From Rhizohabitans arisaemae (GTDB lineage Bacteria; Actinomycetota; Actinomycetes; Streptosporangiales; Streptosporangiaceae), in assembly GCF_025996515.1 (NCBI RefSeq), contig NZ_BLRH01000034.1, forward strand, positions 496,001 to 560,000: a DNA stretch of 64,000 nucleotides, in the 5' to 3' direction. Position numbers and translations under genes: made by a program. Under the pieces are notes generated by a model. The model was not told where the DNA came from. It was given only the letters and a program-made list of their open reading frames with translations, and did no database searches. Shown here piece by piece: positions 16,506 to 25,219 of this stretch (within the stretch, counting starts at the first letter, position 1; each line of letters begins with the position of its first letter).

Positions 16506-16784
16506 ATGGGTAAGCACCGTCGGCCCGGTCGGCCGAACCAGCCTTCTCGCGCGTCTCCCCACGTCGACCCGGAGAACCCGCTCGCGCCGTACAACCAACG
16601 ACGTCGGCCCGTCCTGGACATCTACCGACGTCATCGGCCCCTGCACGGTGGCGCGAACCATGTCCGCCCCACCGAACCGCGGGTGCTGGAGGAATGGGAC
16701 GGCTTCGGGTACGTCCCCGTTGGTGTGGCGGGCGACCTCGCCGCCGCGCAGGCCTGGCTGAACGGATTCGGCGCGGGCGCGTGA
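16506..16784 (+). CDS. DUF6087-like small protein
   Basis: 92 residues from ATG 16506. It starts MGKHRRPGRPNQPS and contains RRRPVLDIYRRHRPLHGGAN, EPRVLEEWDGFGYVPVGVA and a final AAAQAWLNGF, the conserved string I associate with DUF6087 in Streptomyces relatives. It is soluble and very basic in its first half. Function unknown. An earlier ATG at 16407 would add 33 residues of unlikely composition. Confidence 0.6.
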   Translation: MGKHRRPGRPNQPSRASPHVDPENPLAPYNQRRRPVLDIYRRHRPLHGGANHVRPTEPRVLEEWDGFGYVPVGVAGDLAAAQAWLNGFGAGA

Positions 16785-16910
16785 GTCTGAAACGCTCCTG
16801 ACCTTGTTCGCCGAAGACCGTAGGGCGGACTCACGGCGTTCACCCGTCACCGATGACCGAATCGGTTTGTCGAGAGAGCCCATATTCCTTGATCCAGTAC
16901 GATTTCCGTT

Positions 16911-17111
16911 ATGGGAGCCGCCGTACTATCGCTCACAGTGTCGGGTGAGGGTGATCGCGCCGCGTTGCACGCGAGGATCTGGGAAGCCGTCTATGACTTC
17001 ATCGGTATGTATACCGGTTCGTCGGCGGATTCAGGGGTCCGGGAGTATCTGTCGGAGGCGGTCGAGGACGCCCGGGAGAAGGACCTCTGGGCGCCGACGG
17101 TGACCGGCTGA
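16911..17111 (+). CDS. Short hypothetical protein
   Basis: 66 residues, starting MGAAVLSLTVSGEGDRAALH and continuing through an amphipathic, acidic helix (REYLSEAVEDAREKDLW). Codon use looks normal for this genome, but the ribosome site is weak and I recognise no family. It could also be the start of a decayed gene, as the next 200 bases are noncoding. Confidence 0.35.
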   Translation: MGAAVLSLTVSGEGDRAALHARIWEAVYDFIGMYTGSSADSGVREYLSEAVEDAREKDLWAPTVTG

Positions 17112-17322
17112 CGTGGTCGTTCAGTGACTTCGCCGGTTGCTGCTCGCGATCGGCGGGAGACGGGATCGATCTGGAGCTGACGCCATGGGCGCGGGCAATG
17201 GTGGGAGCCGGGCCTGCACGTGATGCATGCGGCCTGCTGGGGCGCTCCGAAGAGGAGCGCCGCCTTGGTGAGCGAGTCCGCCGATACGGCGATGTGTCGA
17301 GCGCGCTGGCGGTGTACGGTGG

Positions 17323-17583
17323 GTGAGCCTGCGGGCGCGGATCATCCCCGACCACATGCAGGGCCGTGTCGTCGCCACCTTCCGCACCGTGTCGACCGGC
17401 GCCCTGGCCTTGGGCGCGCTCCTCGGCGGCCTGCTCGCCCGCGCGCTTGGCCTCTCCTGGCCCTACCTCGTCGCGGGCGCACTCCTCATCGTCCTCAGCC
17501 CGATCCTGCTCCGCTGGCTCGGCAACGACCGCATCGCCGCCGCGACGTCCACCGGGAACCGTGCTTCCGCCACGACGACCTGA
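17323..17583 (+). pseudogene. C-terminal remnant of an MFS transporter
   Basis: The frame encodes SLRARIIPDHMQGRVVATFR and TGALALGALLGGLLARALGL, followed by one more hydrophobic span. These are the last two or three membrane segments of an MFS drug-exporter-type protein, including the conserved IPDH..GRV loop. Ten or so upstream segments are missing and no coding sequence for them lies upstream, so this is a fragment. Bases 17112-17322 and 17584-17694 hold nothing else I can support. Confidence 0.65.
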
Positions 17584-17694
17584 CCTGCGCCTTCCCGGTG
17601 GTTCCCGACGCGGTACGGGCGAAGCCCGGCGATATCGGCGGCGAGACGGTCTCAGCGTCGCCGACCGGGACGGCGCCCGCTGGAGCAGCGGGCT

Positions 17695-18531
17695 CTAACC
17701 GCCGCCGAAGACGCGGGCGAACGCGGCATGCGTCGGTGTGCCGGGCTGCCGGTCCAGTACGGCGAAGCGGACATGCTCGAACCGGTCACGCGCGGCGAGC
17801 TCCTGGGCGAAGGCGTCGGCGACCAACCCCGGGTCGTTCCGGAACACACCGCACCCCCACGCCCCGAGTACCAGCCGTCGATGGCCGTGCGCCTCGGCCA
17901 CATCGAGCACACGGGCTGCCCTGGTCCGCAGTGCGGACGGTACGGCGCCCGCCGACTGCGGCTGAGTACGTGCGATGGCGCCCGCGTTGGGTGCGGCCGA
18001 GGTCAGGAAGGCCGCGCGATACGGCTCTTCGAGCATGCGGCCCTTGTCGTCGCGGAAGACCGGGACGCCGGGCGAGTAGATGACGCGGTCGCTGTAGAGC
18101 AGGTCCCCCTGAGCGCGGTGGTAGGCGTAGAACTCCGGGACGGCGACAAGGCAGGCGTACAGCGCCGACGCCCTGGCCAGGCTCTCCTCCTGTGCCTGGG
18201 CACCGGTGAGGAACCCGCCGCCGGGGTTCTTCGCCGAGGCGAAGACGAGGCAGGCCACCTCCCCGCCGCCCGCCAGGTCCCGGGCCGCCTGCAGGGTGGA
18301 TTCGTCGGTGACCTCGATGCGGGGATTCGACGCCACGGGCCCGGCGGGCTCGGTCACCGTGTCGCCGCGTGCGGTGCCGAGAGCCTGTTCGGGCAGGTAG
18401 AGCCGGGTGCCCGCCACGGCATCGGCCACGGCGTCGGCGAGATCCACCCGCCGGCCGCCGGGCGTGGTGTAGCCGCCGTCCTGGACAAGGGCGACGGTTT
18501 CTCGTGCGATCGCCCGCAACCGGGTGCTCAT
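17695..18531 (-). CDS. TIGR02452/bacterial PARG-like poly(ADP-ribose) glycohydrolase-type protein
   Basis: 278 residues from ATG 18531, with GGAGG 6 bases upstream. The PARG signature GGG-x(6-8)-QEE is present as NPGGGFLTGAQAQEESLARA, with the preceding VACLVFASAKN and downstream VLGAWGCGVFRNDP typical of the macrodomain fold. Family members hydrolyse ADP-ribose polymers or remove ADP-ribose, countering ADP-ribosylating enzymes or toxins. It stands alone. The left end of the TnpB element begins about 18 bases upstream of its start, so the insertion has replaced or constrained its promoter. Confidence 0.85.
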   Translation of the reverse strand: MSTRLRAIARETVALVQDGGYTTPGGRRVDLADAVADAVAGTRLYLPEQALGTARGDTVTEPAGPVASNPRIEVTDESTLQAARDLAGGGEVACLVFASAKNPGGGFLTGAQAQEESLARASALYACLVAVPEFYAYHRAQGDLLYSDRVIYSPGVPVFRDDKGRMLEEPYRAAFLTSAAPNAGAIARTQPQSAGAVPSALRTRAARVLDVAEAHGHRRLVLGAWGCGVFRNDPGLVADAFAQELAARDRFEHVRFAVLDRQPGTPTHAAFARVFGGG

Positions 18532-18549
18532 CGGATACCTCCGAGGAAA

Positions 18550-18569
18550 CCCCCGCCTTCAGGCGGGGG
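18550..18569. repeat. Left-end hairpin of the TnpB element
   Basis: CCCCCGCCT (18550-18558) pairs perfectly with AGGCGGGGG (18561-18569) around TC. It is the expected type of subterminal foldback for single-strand transposition of this family. Confidence 0.65.
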
Positions 18570-18669
18570 AGGAATCGGAATCCTGCGGAGCAGGCCAGGG
18601 GCAGGCGATTCGCCGCCAGGCGGACCGCCGTCTCGAAAACACGCATGATCCTCTGCCGATCCCTGGATA

Positions 18670-19785
18670 ATGCGAAGCGTGGCGCAGACCGTGAAGCGGG
18701 CCTACAAGTACCGCTTCCACCCAACCCCCGAGCAGGCCGAAGAGCTCGCCCGGACGTTCGGCTGCGTCCGCCTGGTCTACAACAAAGCCCTGGAAGAACG
18801 GACCCGCGCCTACACGCTGGAAGGCCGCCGCGTTTCCTACGTGCAGTCGTCGGCGGCGCTGACCGGGTGGAAGCGCACCGACGACCTGGCGTTCCTGAAC
18901 GAGGTGTCCTCGGTCCCGCTCCAGCAGGCGCTGCGCCACCTTCAGGCGGCGTTCACCGGCTTCTTCGCCAGGCGCGCCGGGTACCCGGCGTTCAAGTCCC
19001 GCAAGAAGTCCCGGGCGTCGGCCGAGTACACCCGGTCGGCGTTCAAGTACCGCGACGGCCGGATCACCCTGGCCAAGACGGACGCCCCGCTGGACATCGT
19101 GTGGTCGCGTCCCCTCCCGGCGGGTGCGGAGCCGTCCACGGTGACCGTCTCCCGCGACGCGGCCGGACGGTGGTTCGTGTCCGTCCTGGTCGAGGAGAGG
19201 ATCGCGCCTCTCCCGCCCGTCGACGCGACGGTGGGCGTGGACGCGGGCATAACCGCCCTGGCCACGCTGTCGACCGGAGAGAAGATCGTCAACCCCCGCT
19301 GTGAACAGGCCGACCGGCGCAAACTGGCCAGAGCTCAAAGGGCGCTCGCCCGCAAGCAGAAGGGATCGGCGAACCGGGCCAGGGCGCGGCTCAAGGTCGC
19401 CCGGGTGCACGCGCGGATCACCGATCGCAGGCGGGACCAGCTGCACAAGGTCACCACACGGCTTGTCCGCGAGAACCAAGCGATCGCCGTGGAGGACCTG
19501 GCCGTCCGCAACATGGTCAGGAACCGGAGCCTGGCCCGCGCCGTCTCCGACGCCTCGTGGCGGGAGCTGCGGTCGATGCTGGAGTACAAGGCGGCCTGGT
19601 ACGGGCGCACGCTGGTGGCGGTGGACCGCTGGTTCCCCTCCAGCAGGCTGTGCTCGGCGTGCGGGGCGCTGCAGGACGGGATGCCGCTGGGCGTCCGGGA
19701 GTGGGAATGCGCCTGCGGCGCGGTCCACGACCGGGATGTCAACGCGGCCCGCAATATCCTCGCCGCCGGGCTGGCGGAGAGCTGA
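18670..19785 (+). CDS. tnpB: TnpB, RNA-guided nuclease of an IS605-like element
   Basis: 371 residues, near the normal length for TnpB. The N-terminal helical domain starts KRAYKYRFHPTPEQAEELAR. RuvC-type acidic residues are D191 in VGVDAGI, E275 in AIAVEDLAVRNM and D356 in VHDRDVNAARNI, with the zinc finger CSACG (328-332) and CACG (347-350) between the last two, so the nuclease looks intact. Known members cut DNA next to a short motif using an RNA from the element's right end and preserve the element in the genome. GTGs at 18679 and 18694 are alternative starts. No regulator is present. Confidence 0.92.
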   Translation: MRSVAQTVKRAYKYRFHPTPEQAEELARTFGCVRLVYNKALEERTRAYTLEGRRVSYVQSSAALTGWKRTDDLAFLNEVSSVPLQQALRHLQAAFTGFFARRAGYPAFKSRKKSRASAEYTRSAFKYRDGRITLAKTDAPLDIVWSRPLPAGAEPSTVTVSRDAAGRWFVSVLVEERIAPLPPVDATVGVDAGITALATLSTGEKIVNPRCEQADRRKLARAQRALARKQKGSANRARARLKVARVHARITDRRRDQLHKVTTRLVRENQAIAVEDLAVRNMVRNRSLARAVSDASWRELRSMLEYKAAWYGRTLVAVDRWFPSSRLCSACGALQDGMPLGVREWECACGAVHDRDVNAARNILAAGLAES

Positions 19786-19909
19786 AACGCCTGTGGAGCC
19801 GGTGTAAGACCTCAAGGGGAGTCCTCCTCGGCGGGCAACTGGCGGTGAAGCAGGAAACCCCACGGGTGACCGTGGGAATCCCCCTCGTTCACGAGGGGGA
19901 GGATGTCAA
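19786..19909 (+). ncRNA. Probable omega/right-end guide RNA of tnpB (scaffold 3' part)
   Basis: Directly downstream of tnpB are two stable hairpins: CCCACGG (19859-19865)/CCGTGGG (19870-19876), and CCCCCTCGT (19880-19888)/ACGAGGGGG (19891-19899), followed by AGGATGTCAA. By analogy with characterised TnpB loci the scaffold overlaps the tnpB 3' end and right end, and the guide is read from sequence just past the element (about 19910 onward). Boundaries are inferred. Confidence 0.45.
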
Positions 19910-20099
19910 GGTCCGCATCGTGACATCCAGCCCGCGTCCACCGCGACAGGATTATCGCTTCCCCCGGGAAACGCGGGAGGTTTCCCCGTTGCCACCGGGA
20001 GCTCACGCCGTACCGGACTCAGGACCGCGCCGGCCAGGGCTCCGGGAGGCCGCGGCGGTCCTGGGGTTCCGGAGTCCGCGGAGCAGGACAGGGTGCGGG

Positions 20100-20440
20100 C
20101 CCGGACTCCGGCCCTCTGGACTTCGCGCATCTCCCCGGTGCGCAGGCGACACGTCCTTCTCCTTTTCGGTCGGGCAGCCGGGTTCGAATCCCTCCCGGAC
20201 AGGTGGAGAGCCACTTCACCAATCAGGTGCGGTAAATCCGGTTTCATCGCCGATCTCTGCGGCCCTAGACTCCATACGTCTCCCCGGTGCGCAGGTGACG
20301 AGTTCTTCGCCTTCCAAGCGGGTAACGCGGGTTCGAATCCCGCCAGGCTGGGAAACCGCCTGTGGTCTAGCGGCCTAGGACGCCACAACGATCGCGTCGC
20401 CGACTCGAACTCGGGGAGACCCCAAACTACATCTTTCCGG
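20100..20440 (+). other. Degenerate tRNA-like sequences
   Basis: Two imperfect repeats about 150 bases apart share TCTCCCCGGTGCGCAGG and end in a T-arm-like GGTTCGAATCC (20180-20190 and 20329-20339). In the second, TTCGC-CTTCCAA-GCGGG (from 20306) can form an anticodon arm with UCC (Gly) and GCGGG-TTCGAAT-CCCGC a perfect T arm, but no acceptor stem or D arm pairs. A third piece, GGTCTAGCGGCCTAGGACGCC (from 20363), matches the 5' half of a tRNA-Glu. None folds as a complete tRNA, so these are fossils or unusual tRNA-like genes. Confidence 0.35.
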
Positions 20441-20522
20441 TACGCAGCCCGACAACTCCTTTAAGATCATTCGCATCTTCACTCGAATCCGGGCCGCCAT
20501 CGGCCGATACCGCTTCGGGCGT

Positions 20523-22298
20523 ATGGCCGCCGTCGCCGTCGCGCTCTACCTGGCCGCCGTCGCCGTCACCGCGGTGATCGCCGCCGTGTCCGGGGACCTG
20601 TTCGCGCTGTCGCTGGCCGCGACGACCACTCCGTTGGCCGGCTCCGCACATGCAGACGTGCTGGTGCCCCTGCTCACCGGGGTTTGCGGGCTCAACGCGT
20701 GGATGCTGTGGCAGGTACTGCGAGGTCCCGCGCTGCCGCGTGCCGACGGGTTGCCGCGTGACGTGGTCTGGCTTCGGCGTCTGCTCTACGTCGGTGTCGC
20801 GGGCAACCTGGTCCTCTGGGAACTCGTCGAAGAACTCTCCGACCCCGTGGAGGGGGTCGCGAAACTGGTCGTGTGGGCTGCGACGCTGATCCTGCTGGTG
20901 CGGGTCGTCTCCGGGTTCTCCGCCCGGTTCCGGGCGATCGCCCTCGGACTCGCCCTGATCGGCGTGCTGGGCCGGGCTCTGCTGATCCTCTACCACATGT
21001 TGCTCCCCGACAACATGTGGTTCCTCAACGGCCCCGCCCTTCAAGTGATCACCCTGCTGGCATACGCAGGCCTAGGCGCGATGACAATGATCCTTGTCGC
21101 GCAGCGCCGCGACGGGCGGTGGAGCGGAACCACGATCAGCATCGGGTGGGTCGCCCTCATCGCCCCGTTGGCACTTCGCCTGGTCCTCCCTCACCTCCCG
21201 AGCGAGGCGATAACGATCTACGGCTTGGTGATCGCGGCAAGCGCGGTCGACGTGTTCCATACGGTGTGGCTGGCGCGCACCGCGCATGAGCTCGCCGGGT
21301 CCGCCGCCGACACCGCCGTGCGTCCCGCCACCCGTCATGCGCCGCGGCTGCTCGTCGCCGCCGCTCTGCTGCTGCCGCTCGCCGTGGTCGGCGCTGAGGA
21401 GAGCGCCCGGTTCACCTTCACCGGCGCGGACGAGGGCTGCCGCGAACGGATCAGACCCTACGCCGACACCCGCCCGGAGGACCGGCGCCGAACCTTCCTC
21501 TGCCTCGCCAGGAACGACGCCCACACAGGGACGCCGATGTTCCCCGACGACCTGCCGGACCAGCGCATTCTGGCGTACGGCGAACGGTTGTGCGCGGAGC
21601 CCCGCGCCGAGGAACGGCAAGTGCTCCACCTGCGGGCGGGCGGGTCGGCGGGCGACCTCGGCCAGGCTCTGGAGTACCTGTGCCCCGCCGTCGTCGCCTG
21701 GCAGCGGGCGGACGAGGCCCGTGAGCGGGCCGCGCAGAAGGCCGCGTGGCAGGCCGAGCTGGCCGAGATGAACGCCCGGTGCGCCGACCCCTGGCCGAAG
21801 CTGCGGGCCAGGCGGCAGGGCACCGCCGCGTACCTACTCTTCGAAGGGGGCGGCTACGACGTCCTCGACGACAGGGACAGCACCGGGGGCGAGGGCGGCG
21901 ACGTCTTCAAGGCCATCGACGACGGGTTCATCGACGCAGCCGGCAGCAGTGCCGCCATCACGACCGACGGCGAGAACGAACCGATGTGTCTCACGGTCAA
22001 GGCGTTCGACGCCGCCCCGCCGCTCCGGCTCAAGGGCTGGGACCGGGTGGTGGAGGTCGGCATCGCCAGCCGCAGCGGCCGCCTGGTCGTACCGCCCTAC
22101 CCCGAAGGCGGCGACAAAGGGACGACCGGGCCGCTGCCAAACCTGGCCGTCGACGGCCCCGGACCCTATCGGATGCGCGTCTACGCCCGCTCGTTCGAGT
22201 GGAACGAGGACGACCCTGACGCCCCCGTCGAGGAGCACCTGATCGTCGTCTACCCCGGCCGCTCGACGCAGAAGATCATCCACCGCCCGTGGCGGTGA
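20523..22298 (+). CDS. Polytopic membrane protein with long extracytoplasmic domain, unknown
   Basis: 591 residues. The first 250 have about seven hydrophobic segments (such as AVALYLAAVAVTAVIAAVSG, LVVWAATLILLVRVVSGF and ALGLALIGVLGRALLILYHM), arranged like the MAB_1171c-type N-terminal domain found in actinobacterial regulators. After a further hydrophobic span (APRLLVAAALLLPLAVVGA) comes a 300-residue soluble domain with several cysteines (ADEGCRERI, TFLCLARN, LEYLCPAVV, ARCADPW) and a C-terminal beta-rich region. I do not recognise this soluble domain. The open frame continues upstream of the ATG (IRIFTRIRAAIGRYRFGR), so a non-ATG start is possible. Part of the gene (21144-21325) is duplicated at 26075. 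Confidence 0.65.
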   Translation: MAAVAVALYLAAVAVTAVIAAVSGDLFALSLAATTTPLAGSAHADVLVPLLTGVCGLNAWMLWQVLRGPALPRADGLPRDVVWLRRLLYVGVAGNLVLWELVEELSDPVEGVAKLVVWAATLILLVRVVSGFSARFRAIALGLALIGVLGRALLILYHMLLPDNMWFLNGPALQVITLLAYAGLGAMTMILVAQRRDGRWSGTTISIGWVALIAPLALRLVLPHLPSEAITIYGLVIAASAVDVFHTVWLARTAHELAGSAADTAVRPATRHAPRLLVAAALLLPLAVVGAEESARFTFTGADEGCRERIRPYADTRPEDRRRTFLCLARNDAHTGTPMFPDDLPDQRILAYGERLCAEPRAEERQVLHLRAGGSAGDLGQALEYLCPAVVAWQRADEARERAAQKAAWQAELAEMNARCADPWPKLRARRQGTAAYLLFEGGGYDVLDDRDSTGGEGGDVFKAIDDGFIDAAGSSAAITTDGENEPMCLTVKAFDAAPPLRLKGWDRVVEVGIASRSGRLVVPPYPEGGDKGTTGPLPNLAVDGPGPYRMRVYARSFEWNEDDPDAPVEEHLIVVYPGRSTQKIIHRPWR

Positions 22299-22544
22299 CC
22301 GGCCGACCGCCCCGCTGACCTGGCGGACGCCCTGCGACAGAAGGAACGGATCGACGAGACCGGTGTCCGGACCAGAGCGACCGGCGTGTTAACGCTGCGG
22401 GGACGCCCGGCCGAGCTGATGCGGGCCTGCACACCGCACTCCCCGCGCCGAGCACGAGGCCGCCCACGGCGACCTGTCCTGCCTTCACGATCCGGAGCGC
22501 GTCCGCCGGATCCGGGGCGTGGGCAGCGGCTGCGGGTTTCGAGA

Positions 22545-23510
22545 TCAGGGGGCTGGAGCGGTGCCTGCCGCCGTTCGGCCTGCAGGCGGGCAGCCCAGGC
22601 GGCGGTATTTGCCGGGGGCCATGCCGTACCCGCGTTTGAAGGCATTGGCGAAGGCGAACTCCGAGCCGTAGCCGATTGCGGCGGCGATCTCGCTCAGCGC
22701 GGCGTCGGAGTCGTGCAGCATGCGCGCGGCCGTGCCCAGCCGCCACCAGGTCAGATAGGTCAGCGGCGGCTGCCCGACGAGGTGGGTGAACCGGCGGGAG
22801 AACGCCGCGCGGGACAGCCCGGCGCGGCGGCCGAGCGACTCGACCGTCCACGGGTGGGCGGGGTCGCGGTGGATGCCGTCGAGTGCGGCGCCGATGGCCG
22901 GGTCGGCCAGCGCGGCGGCCCAGCTGTCAACCTTGCAGTGTTCCATCGAGACGTCGAACCAGGCGCGCAGGATGTACAGCAGCAGCATGTCCAGCAGCGC
23001 CGACACCACCATGTCCGCGCCTGGCCGCGGGTCGTCGATCTCCCTGCCGAGCAGCTCGACGGCGGCGCGCAGCTCGGTGTGGTGTCCCAGTCTGGCGGGC
23101 AGGTGGATCATCTCGGACAGCCCTCTGAGCAGCGGATGCGCCCGGTTGGAGTCGAGCTGGTAGCCGCCGCAGAGCGTCACGGTGCCGGGTCCGGTGCCCT
23201 CCATGGAGGCCGAGGCGAACAGCTTGGCGTGGGCATAGGGGTCGCAGTCGGGCTCCGCGACGGGACTGGTGGGCGAGTCGGCCAGCGCGTAGCCGTGCCC
23301 GTGGGGGAAGAACAGCACGTCGCCCGTCCCGACCGGGATCGGCTCGCCCTCCGGCGGGATCGCCCAGCACGAGCCCTGCAGCACCACCTGAAAACCCGCC
23401 GAACCAGGCGCCGACGGGAACCGCTGCCCCCAGGGCGCCGACCACTCGATACGCGCCGAGCGCGGCACGCCCCTGCGCATGGAGGCGACCACGTCGCTCA
23501 GTACGTCCAC
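22545..23510 (-). CDS. AraC-family regulator with cupin (Cupin_6) domain
   Basis: 321 residues, GTG start. An N-terminal cupin-type sensor (FQVVLQGSCWAIPPEGEPIP, then GDVLFFPHGHGYALAD) is followed by two helix-turn-helix units: TVESLGRRAGLSRAAFSRRF, and the second ALSEIAAAIGYGSEFAFANA with AFKRGYGMAPGKYRR. This layout is common next to oxidoreductase genes it controls. It is divergent from the NmrA-MDR fusion and FMN reductase with 77 bases between starts; those genes are the likely targets. Bases 22299-22544 downstream show no gene. Confidence 0.9.
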   Translation of the reverse strand: MDVLSDVVASMRRGVPRSARIEWSAPWGQRFPSAPGSAGFQVVLQGSCWAIPPEGEPIPVGTGDVLFFPHGHGYALADSPTSPVAEPDCDPYAHAKLFASASMEGTGPGTVTLCGGYQLDSNRAHPLLRGLSEMIHLPARLGHHTELRAAVELLGREIDDPRPGADMVVSALLDMLLLYILRAWFDVSMEHCKVDSWAAALADPAIGAALDGIHRDPAHPWTVESLGRRAGLSRAAFSRRFTHLVGQPPLTYLTWWRLGTAARMLHDSDAALSEIAAAIGYGSEFAFANAFKRGYGMAPGKYRRLGCPPAGRTAAGTAPAP

Positions 23511-23587
23511 GGTATTAGTCTAGTACGGAAGACGATTGCGTATAAATCGCAGATCAAAGCGCATTGGATGTCTCTTCGTAGGCTCCT

Positions 23588-25219
23588 ATGGTTGACGGCA
23601 TGACAAGAGTCCTGGTCAGCGGGGCAACCGGCACGATCGGCCGCCCTCTGGTGAACCAACTTGACGACGCGGGCGCCGACGTCCGCACGGTGACGAGGCA
23701 GCTGACCGACCCGGTCGCGCTGGAAGCGGCTCTCGGCGGTGTCAACGCGGTGTTCCTGCTGTGGCCGTTCGCCTCGGCTGAGGGCGCCCGCGAGGTGCTG
23801 GAGCTGATCGGGGCGCGGCGGGTGGTCTACCTGTCCTCGGCCGCCGCCCGCCCGCACGAGGTCGAGATCGAGCGCCTGATCGCCGGGACCGCCCGGGAGT
23901 GGACGGTGCTGCGCCCGCACGCGTTCGCGGCCAACACTTTGCGGTGGGTCGAGCAGGTCCGCGCGGGAGTCGTGCGGCAGCCGTACGGCGACGTGGCGTT
24001 CGCCCCCATCCACGAACGGGACGTAGCAGCCGTCGCGGTGCGCGCGCTGCTCGACGAAGGACACGACGGCGCGGTCTACACGCTGACCGGACCCCGGCCG
24101 CTGCCCCAGCGGGAGCAGGCGCGGGCGATCGGTGCCGCGATCGGCCGGCCGGTGCACTGGGAGGAGGAGCCTTTGGAGGAGGCCAGGCTACGGCTGCTCG
24201 GGATGGGGTGGCCCGCACCGGCCGTCGATGGGATGCTGCGCGGCCTGGCCGAGCCCGGTCCGGTCACCGCGACCGTGGAGGAGGTCACCGGAGCGCCCGC
24301 GAGCACGTTCGAGACGTGGGCGAGCGAGCACGCCACGGACTTCCTCGGCACCATGCGGGCGGCCCGCATCCACGGGTACGGCGACGCCTCGGTGATCTCA
24401 CTGGATGAGGTGCCGGTGCCGAAGCCTGGGCCGGGCGAGGTGCTCATCAGAGTGGCCGCGACGTCGTTCAACCCGTCGGAGGTCGGTCTACGGATGGGCC
24501 TGCTGCACGACGTGCTCGGCGTCACGCTGCCGCACACGCTCGGCTGGGACGTCGCGGGCACCGTGGTCACCGGGGCGGGTGACCTCGCCCCCGGCGACCG
24601 GGTGATCGGGCTCATCGACGGGGCGGCGGCCGAGTACGCGGTCGCGAAGGCGAGCATGCTGGCCAAGGCACCGCGGCGGATCCCGCTTGCGGACGCGGCC
24701 GCCGTGCCGGTGGCCGGGCTCACCGCGTGGCAGGCGGTCTTCGAGCATGCCCGCATCGGCCGCGGCAGCAGGGTGCTGATCAACGGCGCCGGCGGCGGCG
24801 TCGGGCTGTTCGCCGTGCAGCTGGCCAAGCATGCGGGCGCGCACGTGGTGGCGACCGCCGGCCCGCGCAGCGCCGCTGCCGTGCGGGCGCTGGGCGCCGA
24901 CGAGGTCGTCGACTACACCACCGCTGCCCTGCCGGGCGGCAACGACGTGCTGATCAACCTGGTTGCCGACGTGCCCGCCTCGGTGACGGGGCTGGCCAAG
25001 GAGTTCGTCTCGATCACCTTGCCGATCGAGCATCCACGAGCCGTCCGGTTCGTGGCCCGCAACGACCCGGGCCAGCTGACCGAGCTCGTGTCGCTGATCG
25101 ACAAGGGCGTGGTGGACGTCGAGACGGACGCCCGCCCGCTGGAGTCCCTGGCAAACCTGCACCGCGAAGCCGAGCGCGGCCTTATCCGCGGAAAAGTCAC
25201 GCTGAAGGTGGAGAAATGA
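23588..25219 (+). CDS. Fusion of NmrA-like NAD(P)-binding protein and zinc-independent MDR quinone-oxidoreductase-like protein
   Basis: 543 residues. Residues 5-250 are an atypical SDR/NmrA domain (RVLVSGATGTIGRPLVNQL with the GxxGxxG fold, then VVYLSSAA and ILE-like substrate region). At about residue 258 (FLGTMRAARIHGYGDASVI) an MDR domain begins: PVPKPGPGEVLIRVAATSFN, NADP motif INGAGGGVGLFAVQLAKHAG, and no structural zinc ligands. The two are normally separate genes, and the joint sequence is smooth. The start could be ATG 23588 or 23600. It probably reduces or isomerises reactive carbonyls or quinones. Its stop overlaps the FMN-reductase start (ATGA at 25216). The divergent AraC gene likely regulates it. 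Confidence 0.85.
   Translation: MVDGMTRVLVSGATGTIGRPLVNQLDDAGADVRTVTRQLTDPVALEAALGGVNAVFLLWPFASAEGAREVLELIGARRVVYLSSAAARPHEVEIERLIAGTAREWTVLRPHAFAANTLRWVEQVRAGVVRQPYGDVAFAPIHERDVAAVAVRALLDEGHDGAVYTLTGPRPLPQREQARAIGAAIGRPVHWEEEPLEEARLRLLGMGWPAPAVDGMLRGLAEPGPVTATVEEVTGAPASTFETWASEHATDFLGTMRAARIHGYGDASVISLDEVPVPKPGPGEVLIRVAATSFNPSEVGLRMGLLHDVLGVTLPHTLGWDVAGTVVTGAGDLAPGDRVIGLIDGAAAEYAVAKASMLAKAPRRIPLADAAAVPVAGLTAWQAVFEHARIGRGSRVLINGAGGGVGLFAVQLAKHAGAHVVATAGPRSAAAVRALGADEVVDYTTAALPGGNDVLINLVADVPASVTGLAKEFVSITLPIEHPRAVRFVARNDPGQLTELVSLIDKGVVDVETDARPLESLANLHREAERGLIRGKVTLKVEK

Larger units (their letters stand above)
18545..19909 (+). mobile_element. IS200/IS605-like (IS1341-type) element carrying tnpB only
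   Basis: The unit comprises a left hairpin (18550-18569), the tnpB gene, and two right-end hairpins (19859-19876 and 19880-19899). The left and second right hairpins share the same design: a 9-bp G/C stem around a two-base TC turn, each followed by GAGGA-type sequence. There is no tnpA, so the element depends on a transposase elsewhere. Exact termini cannot be set without an empty site. Confidence 0.7.

Noticed and set aside
20277..20349. Functional tRNA-Gly (UCC)
   Set aside because: Anticodon and T arms pair, but no acceptor stem or D arm can be formed; kept only as a tRNA-like remnant.
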